From: Hirudo medicinalis | Lineage: Eukaryota > Annelida > Clitellata > Hirudinida > Hirudinidae | Length of the DNA: 64,000 nt | Direction of reading: 5' to 3' | NCBI GenBank assembly: GCA_011800805.1 | Contig: MPNW01000488.1 | Coordinates: forward strand, 37,461 to 101,460 | Program-made: the position numbers and the translations under genes | Part shown: one piece after another, positions 35,201 to 47,987 of the stretch | Layout of the letters: each line of letters opens with the position of its first letter | Numbering within the stretch: the first letter of the stretch is position 1 | Notes under the pieces: model-generated | The model's input: only the letters and a program-made list of their open reading frames with translations | Databases searched by the model: none | What the model was told of the DNA's origin: nothing

Positions 35201-38200
35201 TGATGTCTGCATGATTGCAGTGTGTTTATTCTGTATATAAAATCTGTTTGGACCTCCAGTTCACGAATGTAGCTCGTTAATCGCGACATTTACAAATATA
35301 ATAACCTTAGAGTCATTAATTTACTGCTCAGGAATTGAGTGAAATGGCATTCAGGTTCAAGGACAAGGAAAGACCGAGCAGCTACACCTGCAAATTAGCT
35401 TTTGCTCTCCAGGTGAGAAAGCAGCAGTTCTCTATTTAGTTTGAATGGCATAATTTTGTAAATCTACATTACCAAGCATAATCATGCAACAAGGATGACT
35501 TGTTACATTAATAACATTGCAGGTAAAATAACATTAATTTCTAATATTTAATCACTCCACCTGATGTACTTGTGCAATGTTTGGACAACACTGATAGTTT
35601 TTTGGTACTTTTGTAAACAGATGTTTCCTATCAAAGAGGTTTTGTCAGGTCCGTATCTCTACGATGATTACAAGCCCGAGTTAATGGACATGGTATTGAA
35701 TAAGCTCGATGCAGATTCTATTAGGTTAGACACCAGTTTGCAATGTTTTACTAAGTATCTAATTTGCTTGTTCAACTGTCCTAAAGTCATAATCTTACCT
35801 TATTATTATTTGTATTATTATTACAGAGTTTATGTTATTGGGAAAAAGTTTGAAGATCAGGCGAATCTGACGGAAAAGTGGTACGGAACAAAATATTCCA
35901 TCGAGCAGATACCCGAGGAACAAATCAAGGTAGAACATGTTTATAATGTAATCATCACTTAGCATATATTGCATTATTATCGATAAACTGCATTATGTAA
36001 TTAATTAAGTTCATAATTTGACAATTAGTCGGTTAATTATTAATTAAACACAACAATTTTTTGCTCAGAAATGGAAAGAATCAGGAGTCATTGAATCATT
36101 CAAACTTCCTGAAGTCAATGATTTCATCCCTACAAACTTTGACATTTTGCCAGTTGATGTAGGATAAAATGTTAATTACTTTAAAAAATTAATTGCTCCT
36201 TAATCAGTATCGTGACCATTTTTCTGCCAGTCTTCGGTGCTACCGACAATTATTCACGAGAGTGCGACGTCACGGCTTTGGTACTGTCAGGATGATGTGT
36301 TCAAACTTCCAAAAGCATGCTTCACAGTCCAATTGAATAGGTTCTAATATTTGCATGTTTGCACTCACATTCATTGCATAGCAAAAGTTTTATTGTTAAA
36401 CCATAGTTCGTACAGGTCCTAAAAATCCTACATTTCTGAAACTTGGATTTTTTTAGTACTAAATAGATAAAAAAAATAATGAGGGATGATTTAAAGAAGA
36501 TTAAAAAGGTCCTAAAATCTTATTAGAATTTATTTAAAAAAGATTTATTGAGGAATCAAAAATAGCAGGAATTCTCTTTGTTCTAGCCGTGCACTCAAGT
36601 GTCATTATGTTTGCTTGTCTCTTTGATCTCTTAAAGTTTCGATGACACTGCTAATTATTCCTGGAGTTTGTTCTTTCAATAATAACTCCACCAGGCTAAT
36701 TCTTGGTACCTGCAAAAGGAACCAAAGAATGTCTTTGTATTTAAGGAGCACATGGGGAGTCATGATGATTACAAGTTCCTGTGGAGAGATAATCAGAAAG
36801 ATGCTAACATTAAGCCATGGTTAGGCATATCTGAAAGGGGCTTTTCCATAAACAAGAGATTGATTTGTGAAAATCAGAAAGAAGCTTAACTGCAAGAAGG
36901 ATAATACGAGACCACATCCACAGTGTTGGAGGTGCTAGTAATTTCAAAATTGAAAAATGTGTTGTTGATCATTGCAAAGCATCAAGTCAGAGTCATCACT
37001 TTTATTTGGACACTTTAGATCAGGAAGGAAGGTAGCTGCAGCTAAAAATGAGAAGTAGAAGATGAAATGATGGAATTGAGAAAGAAACTGAACATCTTGA
37101 AGTGTGACTGAGATTTATGTGATGAAGAATTTCACAGATTGATGGTGGAAAGTGTTAAGACCAGGAATGTGGGTCTTTTATTCTTGTGGTTGTTATTCTT
37201 ACAACAACTTAAGAATATTATATTGAGGCAAAAGATGCAGAAATTGCAAATTTAGAAAGAGACCTTAAGAATTGAATTTTGTGTAAAATGCAAATGTGCT
37301 TCATTTATATAGAGCCATATGCATAGCATCAGAGGTGCTCCTTGTTAACTATTTATATAGTATATCCGAGTCTCCAAATTCCCATACGAACCATGTTAAA
37401 CTCTTCTTTTCGTGTTGTAAAGAATTTAGCTTAATCTTAATGTGGTTGACTTTACTTTAGTGTTTGTTTTGTTTCAGTCCCATGGCTTTTGCAGATCCGT
37501 TGTCTGCTAATCTGACGTACATGTACATCGAGCTGCTCAAGGATATGCTCAATGAATTCACATATGCTGCTGAGCTGGCAGGAATTAGATACGACTTACT
37601 GAACAACATTTATGGCCTGCAGGTTTGTGATTCTGATTTCAGTCAATTATTTATGTAGCAAATTCTACTTGCACTATTCAAGGCATAATTTGTCTGAAGT
37701 TAAACATTAAAGATTGAATATTTATAGCTGAGCATCTCGGGCTACAATGATAAGCAAGAAAACCTGCTGAAGAAAGTCATGGAGAAAATGTTGAATTATG
37801 ACATTGACGAGCAGAGATTTGCAATCCTGAAGGAGGCGGTTGGATTCACTATTTTCACTATTTTTTAGGTTGTCTCAATCACCCTGTTCCCTTTAAAGAT
37901 TGTAACGTGCAGCTCGAAGGCATGAACTTGACCTTAGAACTGCGAATATGTGGTGATGACATTAGCAACGAATAGAAATTAATTATTTAACTAATTATTA
38001 GTTATAAAATTTTGTTCTCTCAGTACATCAGGGGTCTTAAGAACTTCAGAGCTGAGCAGCCTCATCAGCATGCCACTTACTACACCAGCATGCTCATCTC
38101 AGAGCTACAGTGGACAAAGGAGGAACTTCTCGATGCTGCTCACGGTCGTTCCGCCGACATTTTCTAGCTTCCAGCTTGTTATTCGCGAGTTGATAATTAT

Positions 38201-40443
38201 CCGACATAAGATATATAATTGTGGTTCATCAATTAATATGATCATTGTTACTCATAAATGTCATATATGGGATGTTATATGCAAATGGATGAGAGACTCT
38301 GAATGGATAAAATGGTTTTAATCATTTCATCATTGCAGAAATGACCACCTCAAGGTTAGCATCCTTCTTGCCTCTACTTTTCTCTCAGATGTTCATGGAG
38401 TGCCTTGTCTATGGGAATGCGTCCAAAGATGTGAGTGGAATAATTCTTCCCTATCCTTGAATATTCTTGTAGGGACAATATTTGGACATTATTATTACGT
38501 AGTGTATTATTGGGACGATGACTTTGTATTTAAATGTTTTTATCTGAAAAATACTTAATTACAGAAAGCAAAACTGATGCTGGAGATGTTGGAGAAACCT
38601 CTCATTGAGAAGTACAAGATTCGACCACTTCTTCCGAGCCAACACAAGAGGCTGAGAGAGGTTCAACTTCCTGACGGTCAGTTTTGAAACTTTCTTCCGG
38701 CTTCACTGAAGTGTTGCGATTCAGTTGTTTCGTTGATCTGAAAATTGTAGAAACACCATAAAAATGACTTTTTTGTTAAGATTACATTCAGTAATCTTTT
38801 TACATGGTTTTATAATTTACATTTGAAGTCTCCATCAATACATACTAAGCAGTTAAAATGGCCTTCTGATTTTACAACATTGTTCATTCTGCAGGCTGTT
38901 GTTACCAGTATAGGCGTGAGAATGATGTTCACAAGAGTTCTTCACTCGAGATTTATTATCAATGCTGCCTCCAGGAGACGCATTCCAACATGTTGCTCGA
39001 GCTCTTCTGTCAGATCATCAGCGAACCATGCTTTGACATTCTCAGGACTCAGGAACAACTGGGCAAGTGACAATGAATTCTTGCAGACAACTGATAAACA
39101 CTTTAGGAATGTGAATATTATTCAATTATTCATTTTGTAGGTTTCATATTAACATGCATATTAACTAAATATTTTATAGGTTACATCGTCTTCAGTGGAA
39201 TAAGGAGGTCGCATGGAGTTCAGGGTCTCCGAATCATAATTCAGTCCGACAAGTCACCTTCGTACGTCGAACAAAGGGTTGAAGTCTTTATGAAGAAGAT
39301 GAGGGTCAGATACAAGAACTACAATTCATTATTAACGTTTTTGCTTTGTTGGTGATACAGCCGCTCGCAAGAGTTTCTATGGCCAACCAATTTTCATCTC
39401 TTGTTCCTTTGCTATTTTTTTATCAGGATTACATTGAGGATATGTCCGATGAGATTTTCAACAAACATGTTGGTGCACTCTCCATAAAGAGATTGGAGAA
39501 GCCCAAGAAGTTGAGCAGTCAGAACAACAGATATTGGATGGAAATTATCAATCAATTCTTCAGCTTCCAAAGAGGTTTGCATTTATTCAACTTGGTTTAA
39601 ATAAACCTGCTATGGCTAACTTATTCTGAATGAATGAAATATTTGATATACCCCACTTTTCAGATGAAATTGAGGTTGAACACTTAAAGACTTTGAAGAA
39701 ATCTGATGTACTGCAGTTTTACCAGGTTGAGCAAATTTCTTTCTGCTCGTGATTAGTTGAGGATTGATTGACATGTTTGACATTTTCAGGAACTCTTGGC
39801 CCACGATGCTCCGAAGCGTCACAAGCTCACGGTTCACGTGGTGTCCACGGCGCCGCCGTCCCCGACCCCGGAAAACAATGTCGCTGCCGAACACATTTCT
39901 CCACTCCAAGCGTCCATCGAACAAGCGGAGAAGAATGGTTTCGAGAATGAGGTGGCAAATGATGTGTATGATTTTAAGGATCTCAAGGTGAGTAACTTAA
40001 GGGCAGACCTTATTTTAGAAATCTAGATTTTTAGCCTCGGTACTTTAATATTTTCTAGGGTGTGATTTTAAAAATATAATTTAAATAATAAAACTTCAAG
40101 AAAGCTCAGTATAATGTGTTCTGGGTTTATCTAAATTTACTTTTTTTGAAGCTGCATGTCTGAAACAACTGCAAAAAGTGGTGGCAACACATTTTCATCT
40201 ATTTTCATCATCATCTTAGTTTTGAACATAGTATTGATGTCAATGACAATTGAATTATTATATTTTAAATTATTTCCTGAAATCTTACACGTTACACTGT
40301 TTATTTTATTCTTTATCAATTACTAATACAGTTTTGATTTATTACAGTGGAGTGAAATTGATGATGTCACATCCTTCAAGAGACAACTTGGTTTGTTTCC
40401 TCTTCCAAAGCCTCTGGTCCCCATCAACAAGTCGAAGCTTTAG
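32247..40443 (+). CDS. IDE: Insulin-degrading enzyme (insulysin), complete
   Basis: Twenty-seven coding exons, all phases consistent, give 996 residues; human IDE is 1019. First exon 32247-32409, last 40348-40443. An M16A zinc endopeptidase that encloses and cleaves small amyloid-prone peptides such as insulin, mainly in the cytosol. The inverted zinc motif HFCEH is at residues 68-72 (exon 32503-32579); the third ligand, Glu149, lies in ELNAVNSEN, 77 residues on as in human [45 protein letters not shown] and [12 protein letters not shown] match the later M16 domains. The N-terminus starts directly with the mature-like region and lacks the long mitochondrial presequence of the mammalian long isoform. 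Intron 36341-37477 is the largest and holds repeat debris. The intron after 39062 begins with GC (GCAAGT). AATAAA lies at 40652-40657. Confidence 0.95.
36660..36890 (+). pseudogene. Coding-like relic inside an IDE intron
   Basis: One frame reads [18 protein letters not shown] and continues without a stop to [11 protein letters not shown], then a stop near 36888. It has no splice signals that would place it in IDE and would not fit the IDE alignment between flanking exons. Probably a fragment of an inserted element or processed gene; family not recognised. Confidence 0.3.
37296..37360. repeat. Dispersed repeat copy with TTTATATAG core
   Basis: About 65 bases match 49347-49418 with roughly 85% identity by eye, including TTCATTTATATAGAGCCATA and a second TATTTATATAG. 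It lies in the IDE intron. The core resembles the reverse complement of the SINE end at 6341-6358. Confidence 0.55.
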
Positions 40444-40651
40444 AGAATTTTTGCTGGCTTTTTCTTTTGAGCATGAGCATTTGTTGCATGCAAACAAGTA
40501 GTTTATGCTTAATTTTGAGGCCCCACTTTCTCTGCTGTCATCTGAGGCTGTAGTGTTGCATAATTGTCTCTGTGATTTCATATCTGGAACATATATCTTT
40601 CTGTGCAAGCCCTTTAATGAAATATTATTGTACTGGTTTTTAGAAACTTAA

Positions 40652-40657
40652 ATAAAC
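40652..40657 (+). terminator. Poly(A) signal of IDE
   Basis: AATAAA about 210 bases after the TAG stop, within plausible 3' UTR. Confidence 0.6.
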
Positions 40658-40924
40658 ACATCACATAGTTTGTATTGTCTTGTGGTAACATCACACATAA
40701 GGGTCTTAATATCGGCGCCTCTGACACTACGCATGTGGGGCCATATAGATTTGTTGTTCGTGGGGGTCACTACCGGGTCAGCATTCACTTGCGGCGCCAA
40801 TGCACGCCACTGAACCTCTTATGGGAGGTTGAGTTAAATTTCGTTTGCCGGTTCCTATGTCTTGGCTTTTCCAGTTTGTGGGAATCAAGCGAAAAGAAGT
40901 CTACAGAAAATTAAGTTTAAAATA

Positions 40925-41351
40925 AGTAAATTCTTTACGTATTTTACTTTACGCCTATGGTCATGACTAGTCTCAACTTTCGTCTCCAATATTAATAGAC
41001 TGAGTATAGGCACTGCTCCACAGCCTTAACTTACGACGAAACAACGGGGCAATCAATAAGAGATGTTAGCTCCTTATTCTATCTGGCGAAGAGGTTTTGA
41101 AGCAATAACCAATCGCCTGGACTTATCGTAGTTATGAAATTTATCAGAAATTATTCTGGGGTGGAAACTTCAACCAATTCTATGGCCCGATGACTTATCC
41201 AAAGCATGCTATCAGTTTGCTTGCTTAGTAAATTCTTTACGTATTTTACTTTACGCCGATGATCATGACTAGTCTCAACTTTCGTCTCCAATATTAATAG
41301 ACTGATTATAGGCACTGCTCCACAGCCTTAACTTACGACGAAACAACGGGG
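40925..41351. repeat. Direct repeat of 125 bp, two copies
   Basis: 40925-41049 and 41227-41351 are the same 125 bases with about three substitutions and no indels. The 177 bases between them are unrelated. There is no coding frame. Such high identity suggests a recent duplication, or a pair of long terminal or structural repeats of an unclassified element. Confidence 0.7.
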
Positions 41352-41932
41352 TATCAATTTTCATACAGTTGTAGGACTATGTGCCCCAGCGAGTTTTATA
41401 AAGTACTTATCAGAGCAATAGGAGAGAATTTAAAACATGAACCAATTCGTGACGAAATAAAGTATGGAAATTTTTCAAGAAGCCTCGATATGAAATAATT
41501 CTAAACTCTATATCCATTCTTTATAATTTTAAGAAAAAAGTCAGACTAAATGAATAATTTTTAATTATATTTCAGTAAATTTAATTTTAAAGAAATTAAA
41601 ATGAATTAATGTGAATTGAGGACACACAATGTAAACATACCTTCGTAGCATCAGCGGGAAGTATGATCAGCTGATTGAATTCGTTTCCTTGACTGAGAAC
41701 TGAGGCGGAATTATCTAAGACTGGCCGACTATAGTAACCCCCTCGCAGGTAACCCCGGCACTTTCACTATTTATTTGTTGCATTATGGGCGATATCACAG
41801 CACTTAATTACTTATGTGAAATTAATCGGTGCACTCGCAGGATTTATTTCGAAATAAGTTATTCCCCCCGAATCGTCGGAGTAGCTTCATGCACCAACCA
41901 GACCTAACGAAAAACAAATTATTGCTTCAGCT

Positions 41933-42673
41933 ATGGTTTATAAGTGCAGTGCCTCAGGTTGCAAGAGTGGATACGACGGACGTCCAAAAGATGCCTCGGT
42001 CACATTCCACTCCTTTCCTCTAAAGAATCCTGAGCTTCTTCTTAGATGGATGGTGGCTGTAAGAAACAAAACTTTCTCGCCAACAAAGTACTCCAGACTG
42101 TGTTCTCTGCATTTTCAGCCAGATGATTTCATCCAGGAAAGTTCAGACACAAATGTCACAAGGAGGAGGTCCATGGGCTCAAGAAGACTCATCCTGAGGA
42201 GGTTAAAGAAAGATGCCTACCCAACCATGAAACTCCCTGCATCCTCAACTAGCCAGGAGCCAACAATCAAAGAAGAACCACAAAGTCCACCCCCAGAACA
42301 AAATTCTATGTTCGAAATCCAATTTTTTGATCAGTCCGATTCTCCGAAGGTAAGTTCTGACGAATCCAGTGAGACGACACTCAGCGACATCAACAACTTC
42401 CTCAACACCTGCCCGCCGCCCGAAGGCTTCTACAAAATCTCGACACAAGACGAGCTGGTCATATACGCATTGAGTGTCAACAAGGGCATACCCCAAGTAA
42501 GATGTGCACTGACAGTGAAGTCGGACCTCACGCCGATCATGTCGATGGGCGGAAGTATCATCGCCAAGGAATCTTTCAAGAACATTGTCAGCGGGAAGAT
42601 AAACAAAATCACAGAAATCATGAACTTGCTTCGTCAATTGGAGACGTGGTTGTCGAACTTTCCGATGCCGTGA
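41933..42673 (+). CDS. THAP-domain DNA-binding protein, intronless
   Basis: Single open frame of 246 residues. Residues 1-90 form a THAP zinc finger: the C2CH ligands fit Cys5, Cys10, Cys57 and His60 (CSLH), with the FHSFP and RW (38-39) landmarks and a DAYPT variant of the AVPTIF box near residue 90. A proline/acid-rich linker (PTIKEEPQSPPPEQN) follows, then a C-terminal domain I do not recognise. No RNase H-like transposase core follows, so it is not an intact P-element transposase; it may be a host factor or a domesticated end. It ends 38 bp short of the RNASEH2A stop codon on the other strand. Confidence 0.85.
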   Translation: MVYKCSASGCKSGYDGRPKDASVTFHSFPLKNPELLLRWMVAVRNKTFSPTKYSRLCSLHFQPDDFIQESSDTNVTRRRSMGSRRLILRRLKKDAYPTMKLPASSTSQEPTIKEEPQSPPPEQNSMFEIQFFDQSDSPKVSSDESSETTLSDINNFLNTCPPPEGFYKISTQDELVIYALSVNKGIPQVRCALTVKSDLTPIMSMGGSIIAKESFKNIVSGKINKITEIMNLLRQLETWLSNFPMP

Positions 42674-42711
42674 ACGACGAAGGTTTTATATTTCAAGGTT
42701 ATTGGATACTT

Positions 42712-44441
42712 TTAAAGAAAACTGTCAGCTGCTTTTAGGCTGTGGTGAGTGAAGAAGCTGCTTGAAGCCCTTTGTGTATCTTTTGTGCCAGCGACCGTGC
42801 CTCCAGACCGAAAGAATTTCGATATTGAAACTTTTGAATGCTTTTCTGATGCTTCTTCATCCTCCCTGAAAACGTTTTGTTTTAAGAATTATTGTGGCTA
42901 ATAAAAATTATTCTGAATAATATTGATAAAAAAGTTTGATAGTCATTAAACTAAGCTATAGTTTTAAAAAAAATGCAATTAGAACTACTAGAAAGTAGTT
43001 TACCATCTCTAACACTGGCAAAAGTGGTAACATTGTTGCTTAAGACAGAAGGAAATTTTGATTCAAAAGCAAACAAACCACGCGATGGAAATTCCGTCCT
43101 CACGGAGTATCGAAGCGGCTGTCGACCAACTGAACCTCACAATTTGCGGGAATCCAAATACAGGGTTAAAGCAGTCCCTCAAAAATTTCTTTGTTTTTGG
43201 GTCTAAAATTTGCAATTTATGCAAATCAAATAAAGTGGTAAGCAGAGCTTTATTTTGTTTAAACATTGCTTTACTACAGCATCTTATCATCAAAAGATCA
43301 ATATCATTCCCCCAATCACTCGTGGGTAGTAACGTGTGCTCTCGCCAATTAAGATTAATTGTCCAAAGAAAAAAAAACAAGAAAAACCACGGAACGATCG
43401 AACACCTCCCGGATATCCCGACCCGTAGTCCATGCCTTCGAAGGAATCACTTTCCAGGAACTTCCACTCCCTTAGAGCCTTGTCTCTTGCAACCTGTAAT
43501 CATCAGCAACAACCATCACTAACCAACTACCTTCTCACCAACACTTTCTTTGAACCGACCTTAGCGCAAATACTTGCAGCACTGACGATCGGGTACAAAG
43601 AATCTGCTTTCTTTGAAACGGTGATTTTTAGTTTCGGAAATAAGTACTGCAACTTCCTCTGGTAGCTGTTGGCATCTCCGACGGTGTCCACGTAGACCTT
43701 CGTTGACGATATAAAGTTTTTGCTTCATTTTGTCTCATTAATTTTTAATGTAATTTAAGATTTCAAGTAAATACGATGCAAACATACCTCCTGAAGGTTG
43801 ACTCCAAGTTCTATGACTCTTGCAATGAGGTTGATGGCTGTGTCGTGTGACAGCAAATTTAAGTTGTACTTTGCTCTGTAATTAAGAATTAGCCATTTTG
43901 ATATATAACTATATTTTAATGTAAGATAATTAGTAACAAGACACTGAATTAGTTACTTTTTGAGCATGCTGTTTGAAATGAAATTTGGCGAAAGGATGTC
44001 CACAACCCATCCAAGTGTATTTTTCTCTTCATTGAGATTTGCAAACAACTCATCTCTCTGTTCTTCTTTCAGTGTTTTTGAGTCTAATAAAGAAAGTTTA
44101 ATTTTACTTGTCAGTCCAATTAATATAATTTTAGTTTTTATATAACAAATAACAAAATCTTCAGCAAAAAAACAATTAACCTGCGAATCCAATCGTCTTT
44201 AGAATTTCGGCCTTTGATATAGGACAGTAGCAAGTCCCATAAACCATAGGTCCTAAAACAGAAAAAAAAAAGGTTTCTTCATTTAATCACAGTGGAATTG
44301 TAATGTTTACGAACCTAAAACAGGTCCTCTGCCGGCCTCATCGATGCCCATCAAGCAGCCCTCCTTTTTGGTAATATCTGGAACAACTCCCTCAACCCGA
44401 TGGTTTTTCCTGTTGTCATAAGTTCCAAAATCCATAGTCAT
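42712..44441 (-). CDS. RNASEH2A: Ribonuclease H2 catalytic subunit A
   Basis: Eight exons in consistent phase (44315-44441, 44181-44252, 43957-44083, 43788-43875, 43560-43697, 43406-43493, 43079-43202, 42712-42865) give 305 residues; human is 299. It cleaves RNA-DNA hybrids and single ribonucleotides embedded in DNA, in the nucleus. Motif [12 protein letters not shown] supplies the first two catalytic acids; [56 protein letters not shown] and DYGSGYPG follow in the family's order. The C-terminal exon contains VSISKFF, which resembles the PCNA-binding (PIP) motif at the same place in vertebrate RNASEH2A. In-frame intron read-through would give a shorter tail ending WFVCF. Confidence 0.93.
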
Positions 44442-47400
44442 AGCAGGAATTGGTGACGAATTCTATGTATTTTGTCGTTTTCCGCAACAACTCTAAATAA
44501 AAGAAGACCGAGTTTTCCCGGCAGAGCGCTTTTAAAAGTGATCATTCAAATAATTCTAAAAATTCAAGCAGCATTCATACTCATTCCAACATCCAAAACA
44601 TTATGTAAATAAATGTCAAAATGGCATTTGGAATTTTGTCATCGGGAGACAATTGATGGTTGGATAATGTTGAGACATACCCGAAACAACATTTGACGGA
44701 TTTCAGCATCTGTAGACCAGAGACTTAACAAATGGAACCTGTCCTACTTATTTAATGCGTCAGTAATTTCTAATTCCGAGCAACAATTTTCCGGGCTCCG
44801 TCGAATGCGCTCCTGTGCCATTATTTCAATGTACAGCTGCCGCAATACGATTCTCATTCGATCTTGCAGCGATGTATTTGACCGCATACTTAGACAACGG
44901 GGATAATTGCGAGTAGATTTAATAGAGTTTTGCTGGCAAGTAATTTGAAACTAAGTCGAAGGACGAGAAAAGTGGACGAATAATAGAAATTCGCTAGCAA
45001 TGTTGCATGAATTGCAGGAGCATTCAACATTCATCGAGGCAACACCGTCTGGATCGCGAAAGCCTCAGCACCAATTTAAATCGAAACGTCGCCTTGAATA
45101 CCAAACAAAGTTTTACTGCCATCGAGTAAGAAAATCTACGTCGTAACTGGCGCTGACTTGCTCTCTCGAAAGCAGCAAAATACGCAAGATGCGCCGATAA
45201 TTTCCTAACACAAATTATGGTACTAAATCTCTTTCCCTACAGAGTGCTATCATTGAGAAGATGGGTGCACAAAAGATCTTAGACTTGCAGAATGTAATGA
45301 GAGTCCCTTCTGGAATCGAAAATTTTCCTCGCGGAAATCTGTTGTTTTTTGACGGCTTGGCGAAATTGAGAAGACGATAAAAGTCGTTGCTTCTCGCATT
45401 TGTTTTTAAACGTTTGCTACACGATTTCTATATTTTACTTCGTTTCGTCAACGTAGGTTGCAGCAAGAGAAAAAATTGATTGTCACGCGGCACAATCAAT
45501 CGCGCTTACTCCTTTCAATCTTTTGAAATCGCTCAGGACGAATCATTTAAGATTGATGATCAAATTCTTTTTAATTGCTAGTACGCTGCCTTGAATGAAC
45601 CATTGCTTGGAACCGAGTGAAAATAAACAAAAAAAAGCAAAATGATTTGATGCATCACCTCAAGATTTGGAATTTGATATGATTTTTATGTTAGAAATTC
45701 TTGTGGAGCGGCGTTCACTTGCTCGCCTGAATTTGCGGTGGTCAACTCCAATTCCGTGCTATTAGTGGCTGTTTGTGTCGTAAAAGGAAACTTGGACGGA
45801 CACCTAATTGTCAGTTGTAAATGCGAGCCAATTTCCATTCAGCCACGCCCAGTTGATGACGGATCAAGAAAATAGTTTTTAAAAAAGGACAAATACTGCT
45901 GCTTACTTGATCACTTGATCAACCAACAATCTAACGACATTGATGGATTAAATGGATGATTAATGCATTAAAATATGCAGACTCAATTCTCTTGAATTAA
46001 TGGATGCAATAATGTTTTGAAATGTTTCACCGGACACATGTGTCTTGGTCAACATCTGGAGAAAGTATTCAACATCCCTCAGGACGAGTCATCAACACGC
46101 GTAACTCGGAGGCAAATAGAACTTCAATTTCAATCCAGCAGTCCACGTGAACCTTCAAACGTCTCATCGAAACCGAACACGGTTCGATTCAGTAGAATTC
46201 TGAAAATCTATAAAAATCGATCCAAACAATTATTTATATTTAAGGGAATATTTAAAATTAATTATTTAAAACAACTTGTAAGATATTTTCTTCCAAATAT
46301 TTTCGAGCGTCCGTATGGACCTGGACGTGTGCCTCTGGTTAGCAGCCTGCAGACGGATGACTATAAAAGGCCAAGATTATCGGAGAAGTGTTCAAGTCTC
46401 AAACAAGATGGCGAATTTTCCCGCCTTCCTTTGTAACGTGTTTTAGTGACGTCATCACCTTGAAGCCACGTGACTAGAAATTAGACAGCCAATGAAAAGC
46501 TGGTGAGTTTCTAATTAATTAATTTAACCAAGTAAAAGTTTACTTTTAATATTTGTTAATTATTAAAATAATTGAAGCGGCAGTCACGTTCTCTATAATC
46601 GACAATTTAATCTAGAAGAGCAAATGCATTTAACAATTACTTAAACAAGATCTGCAAATACGTCCATCAATCTCATTTCATTGGATTCGTGGACCAATTA
46701 GAAGCTCCTGGAATAAATTCCAACGTATTTTTGAAACGTAACTTGGCTCATAATGTTTTATTTTAATAAAAAAAATAAACATTTTGCAAGAATTGTAAGA
46801 AAATTTTGTGAATGGGAGTAGCGTAAAAATTATTGAAAAGAGTGGCGAGCATGCCAACCTAACTTTGTGGTCCTAATTTGAAGCTTGAAAATGTTTTACG
46901 GGTTAGTTTCCCTTTTAAAGGGATCGTAAAATGGAACGTAAATAAAGTGAAATGTTGCAAATAATTGCACAGAATTACAACATCGGATGGCATTTTAGGC
47001 TCCCGTGAAGGAAATGAGAATTGAACGGACATGCTTTGTGCCACGTATTTTTCCTCAGGATAGAATTTATATAGCGCCAGGCTTTGAGCCTCACCCCTCC
47101 AGCACATGGGCACCACCTGGTTCGATGTGGGTTTCGAACATGTCACTTTACGAACAGAGACTCTTGAACTGGTCTGAAATTCAAATTTGAAACCAAATAT
47201 AGACCTTTTTCAACACATTAAACAAGCAATGTTTTCAAAGCAATCTTTCCTTATCTCCCCCTTCACACCCCAGCATCCCTGCAGGTCAAATTTTCTCCCG
47301 ACAATCCTAGGTGTCGCGCGTCGAGATTTGGCGCGTCTCTTGCGCCCTTGAGATTACGTCTGACAACAATGGGACATCTAAAAATACAAAAGAAATATTC

Positions 47401-47905
47401 TCTCGGGAGTTTTCAAATCCACTCTCCAACTGCTCACGAAAAATATTTTTATGAAGTTCGTAATTTCTTGATAAATTCATTAATGTTTCTATACAGAAAT
47501 TTCTTCAGTTTCAACAATTTTCTGTAACAAATTCGCGAAAATGCGTTTATTGACTCGGACACCTCGCAAAAGTCAGTGGAGCGTGTGGTGTTGTGAGCGG
47601 ACTCCATCATTCTTAAGCCGACAAGTTGTCTCTGAGTCACGTGATTAATAATTCCAGGCGTGTTTTCCAGTCATTATAGGCTGGATTTGCTGCTGGAAAG
47701 TTTAAACTAAAATCTCCGATGACAGGATTCTCTTTTTATTGTCGTTGCCCAGCAACACATCCATGAAATTGTTGTTTTATTTATTAGATGTCGTCAAAAT
47801 TATTGTGATTAATTACGGTTGATAATTATGTTTTATTCTTGCGACTTCGTAATGCTTTTCTTCATGCAGCTTCCTGTGCGTGGTTTCGGAGTTCAACGTG
47901 AGAGG
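44442..47905. other. Gene-free region upstream of ROBO exon 1
   Basis: No supported exon. The open frame at 46017-46436 shows no domain and looks fortuitous. The region contains the promoter candidate annotated at 46447-46493 and may hold non-coding first exons of ROBO and the RNASEH2A promoter. Confidence 0.35.
46447..46493. promoter_or_regulatory. Cluster of CRE, E-box and CCAAT motifs
   Basis: Within 47 bases lie a full palindromic CRE (TGACGTCA, 46447-46454), a CACGTG E-box (46467-46472) and CCAAT (46489-46493). This density suggests a promoter or enhancer about 1.4 kb upstream of the ROBO start codon. Motif matches only. Confidence 0.35.
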
Positions 47906-47987
47906 ATGATGATGACGATGATGATGATGATGATGACGACGACGAAGATCCTGAGGTTCTGTTGCACTCTCGGGTTTTTACTTCCAA
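47906..47987 (+). CDS. ROBO: ROBO first coding exon (signal peptide)
   Basis: The exon starts inside an ATG/GATGAT tract, giving a run of Met residues, then TTTKILRFCCTLGFLLP, a basic-then-hydrophobic signal peptide. It ends at 47987 with a GTGAGT donor in phase 1. The next Ig exon at 56455 begins in phase 1 and the join creates a serine, giving a continuous signal peptide plus Ig1. Several in-frame ATGs at 47906-47931 could serve as start. Assignment to ROBO rests on the phase match and on the downstream Ig1. Confidence 0.6.

Noticed and set aside
43058..43522. 154-codon plus-strand open frame
   Set aside because: Antisense shadow of RNASEH2A exons 43079-43202 and 43406-43493.
46017..46436. 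139-codon plus-strand open frame
   Set aside because: No domain, no conservation-like composition, no splice context; length is possible by chance.
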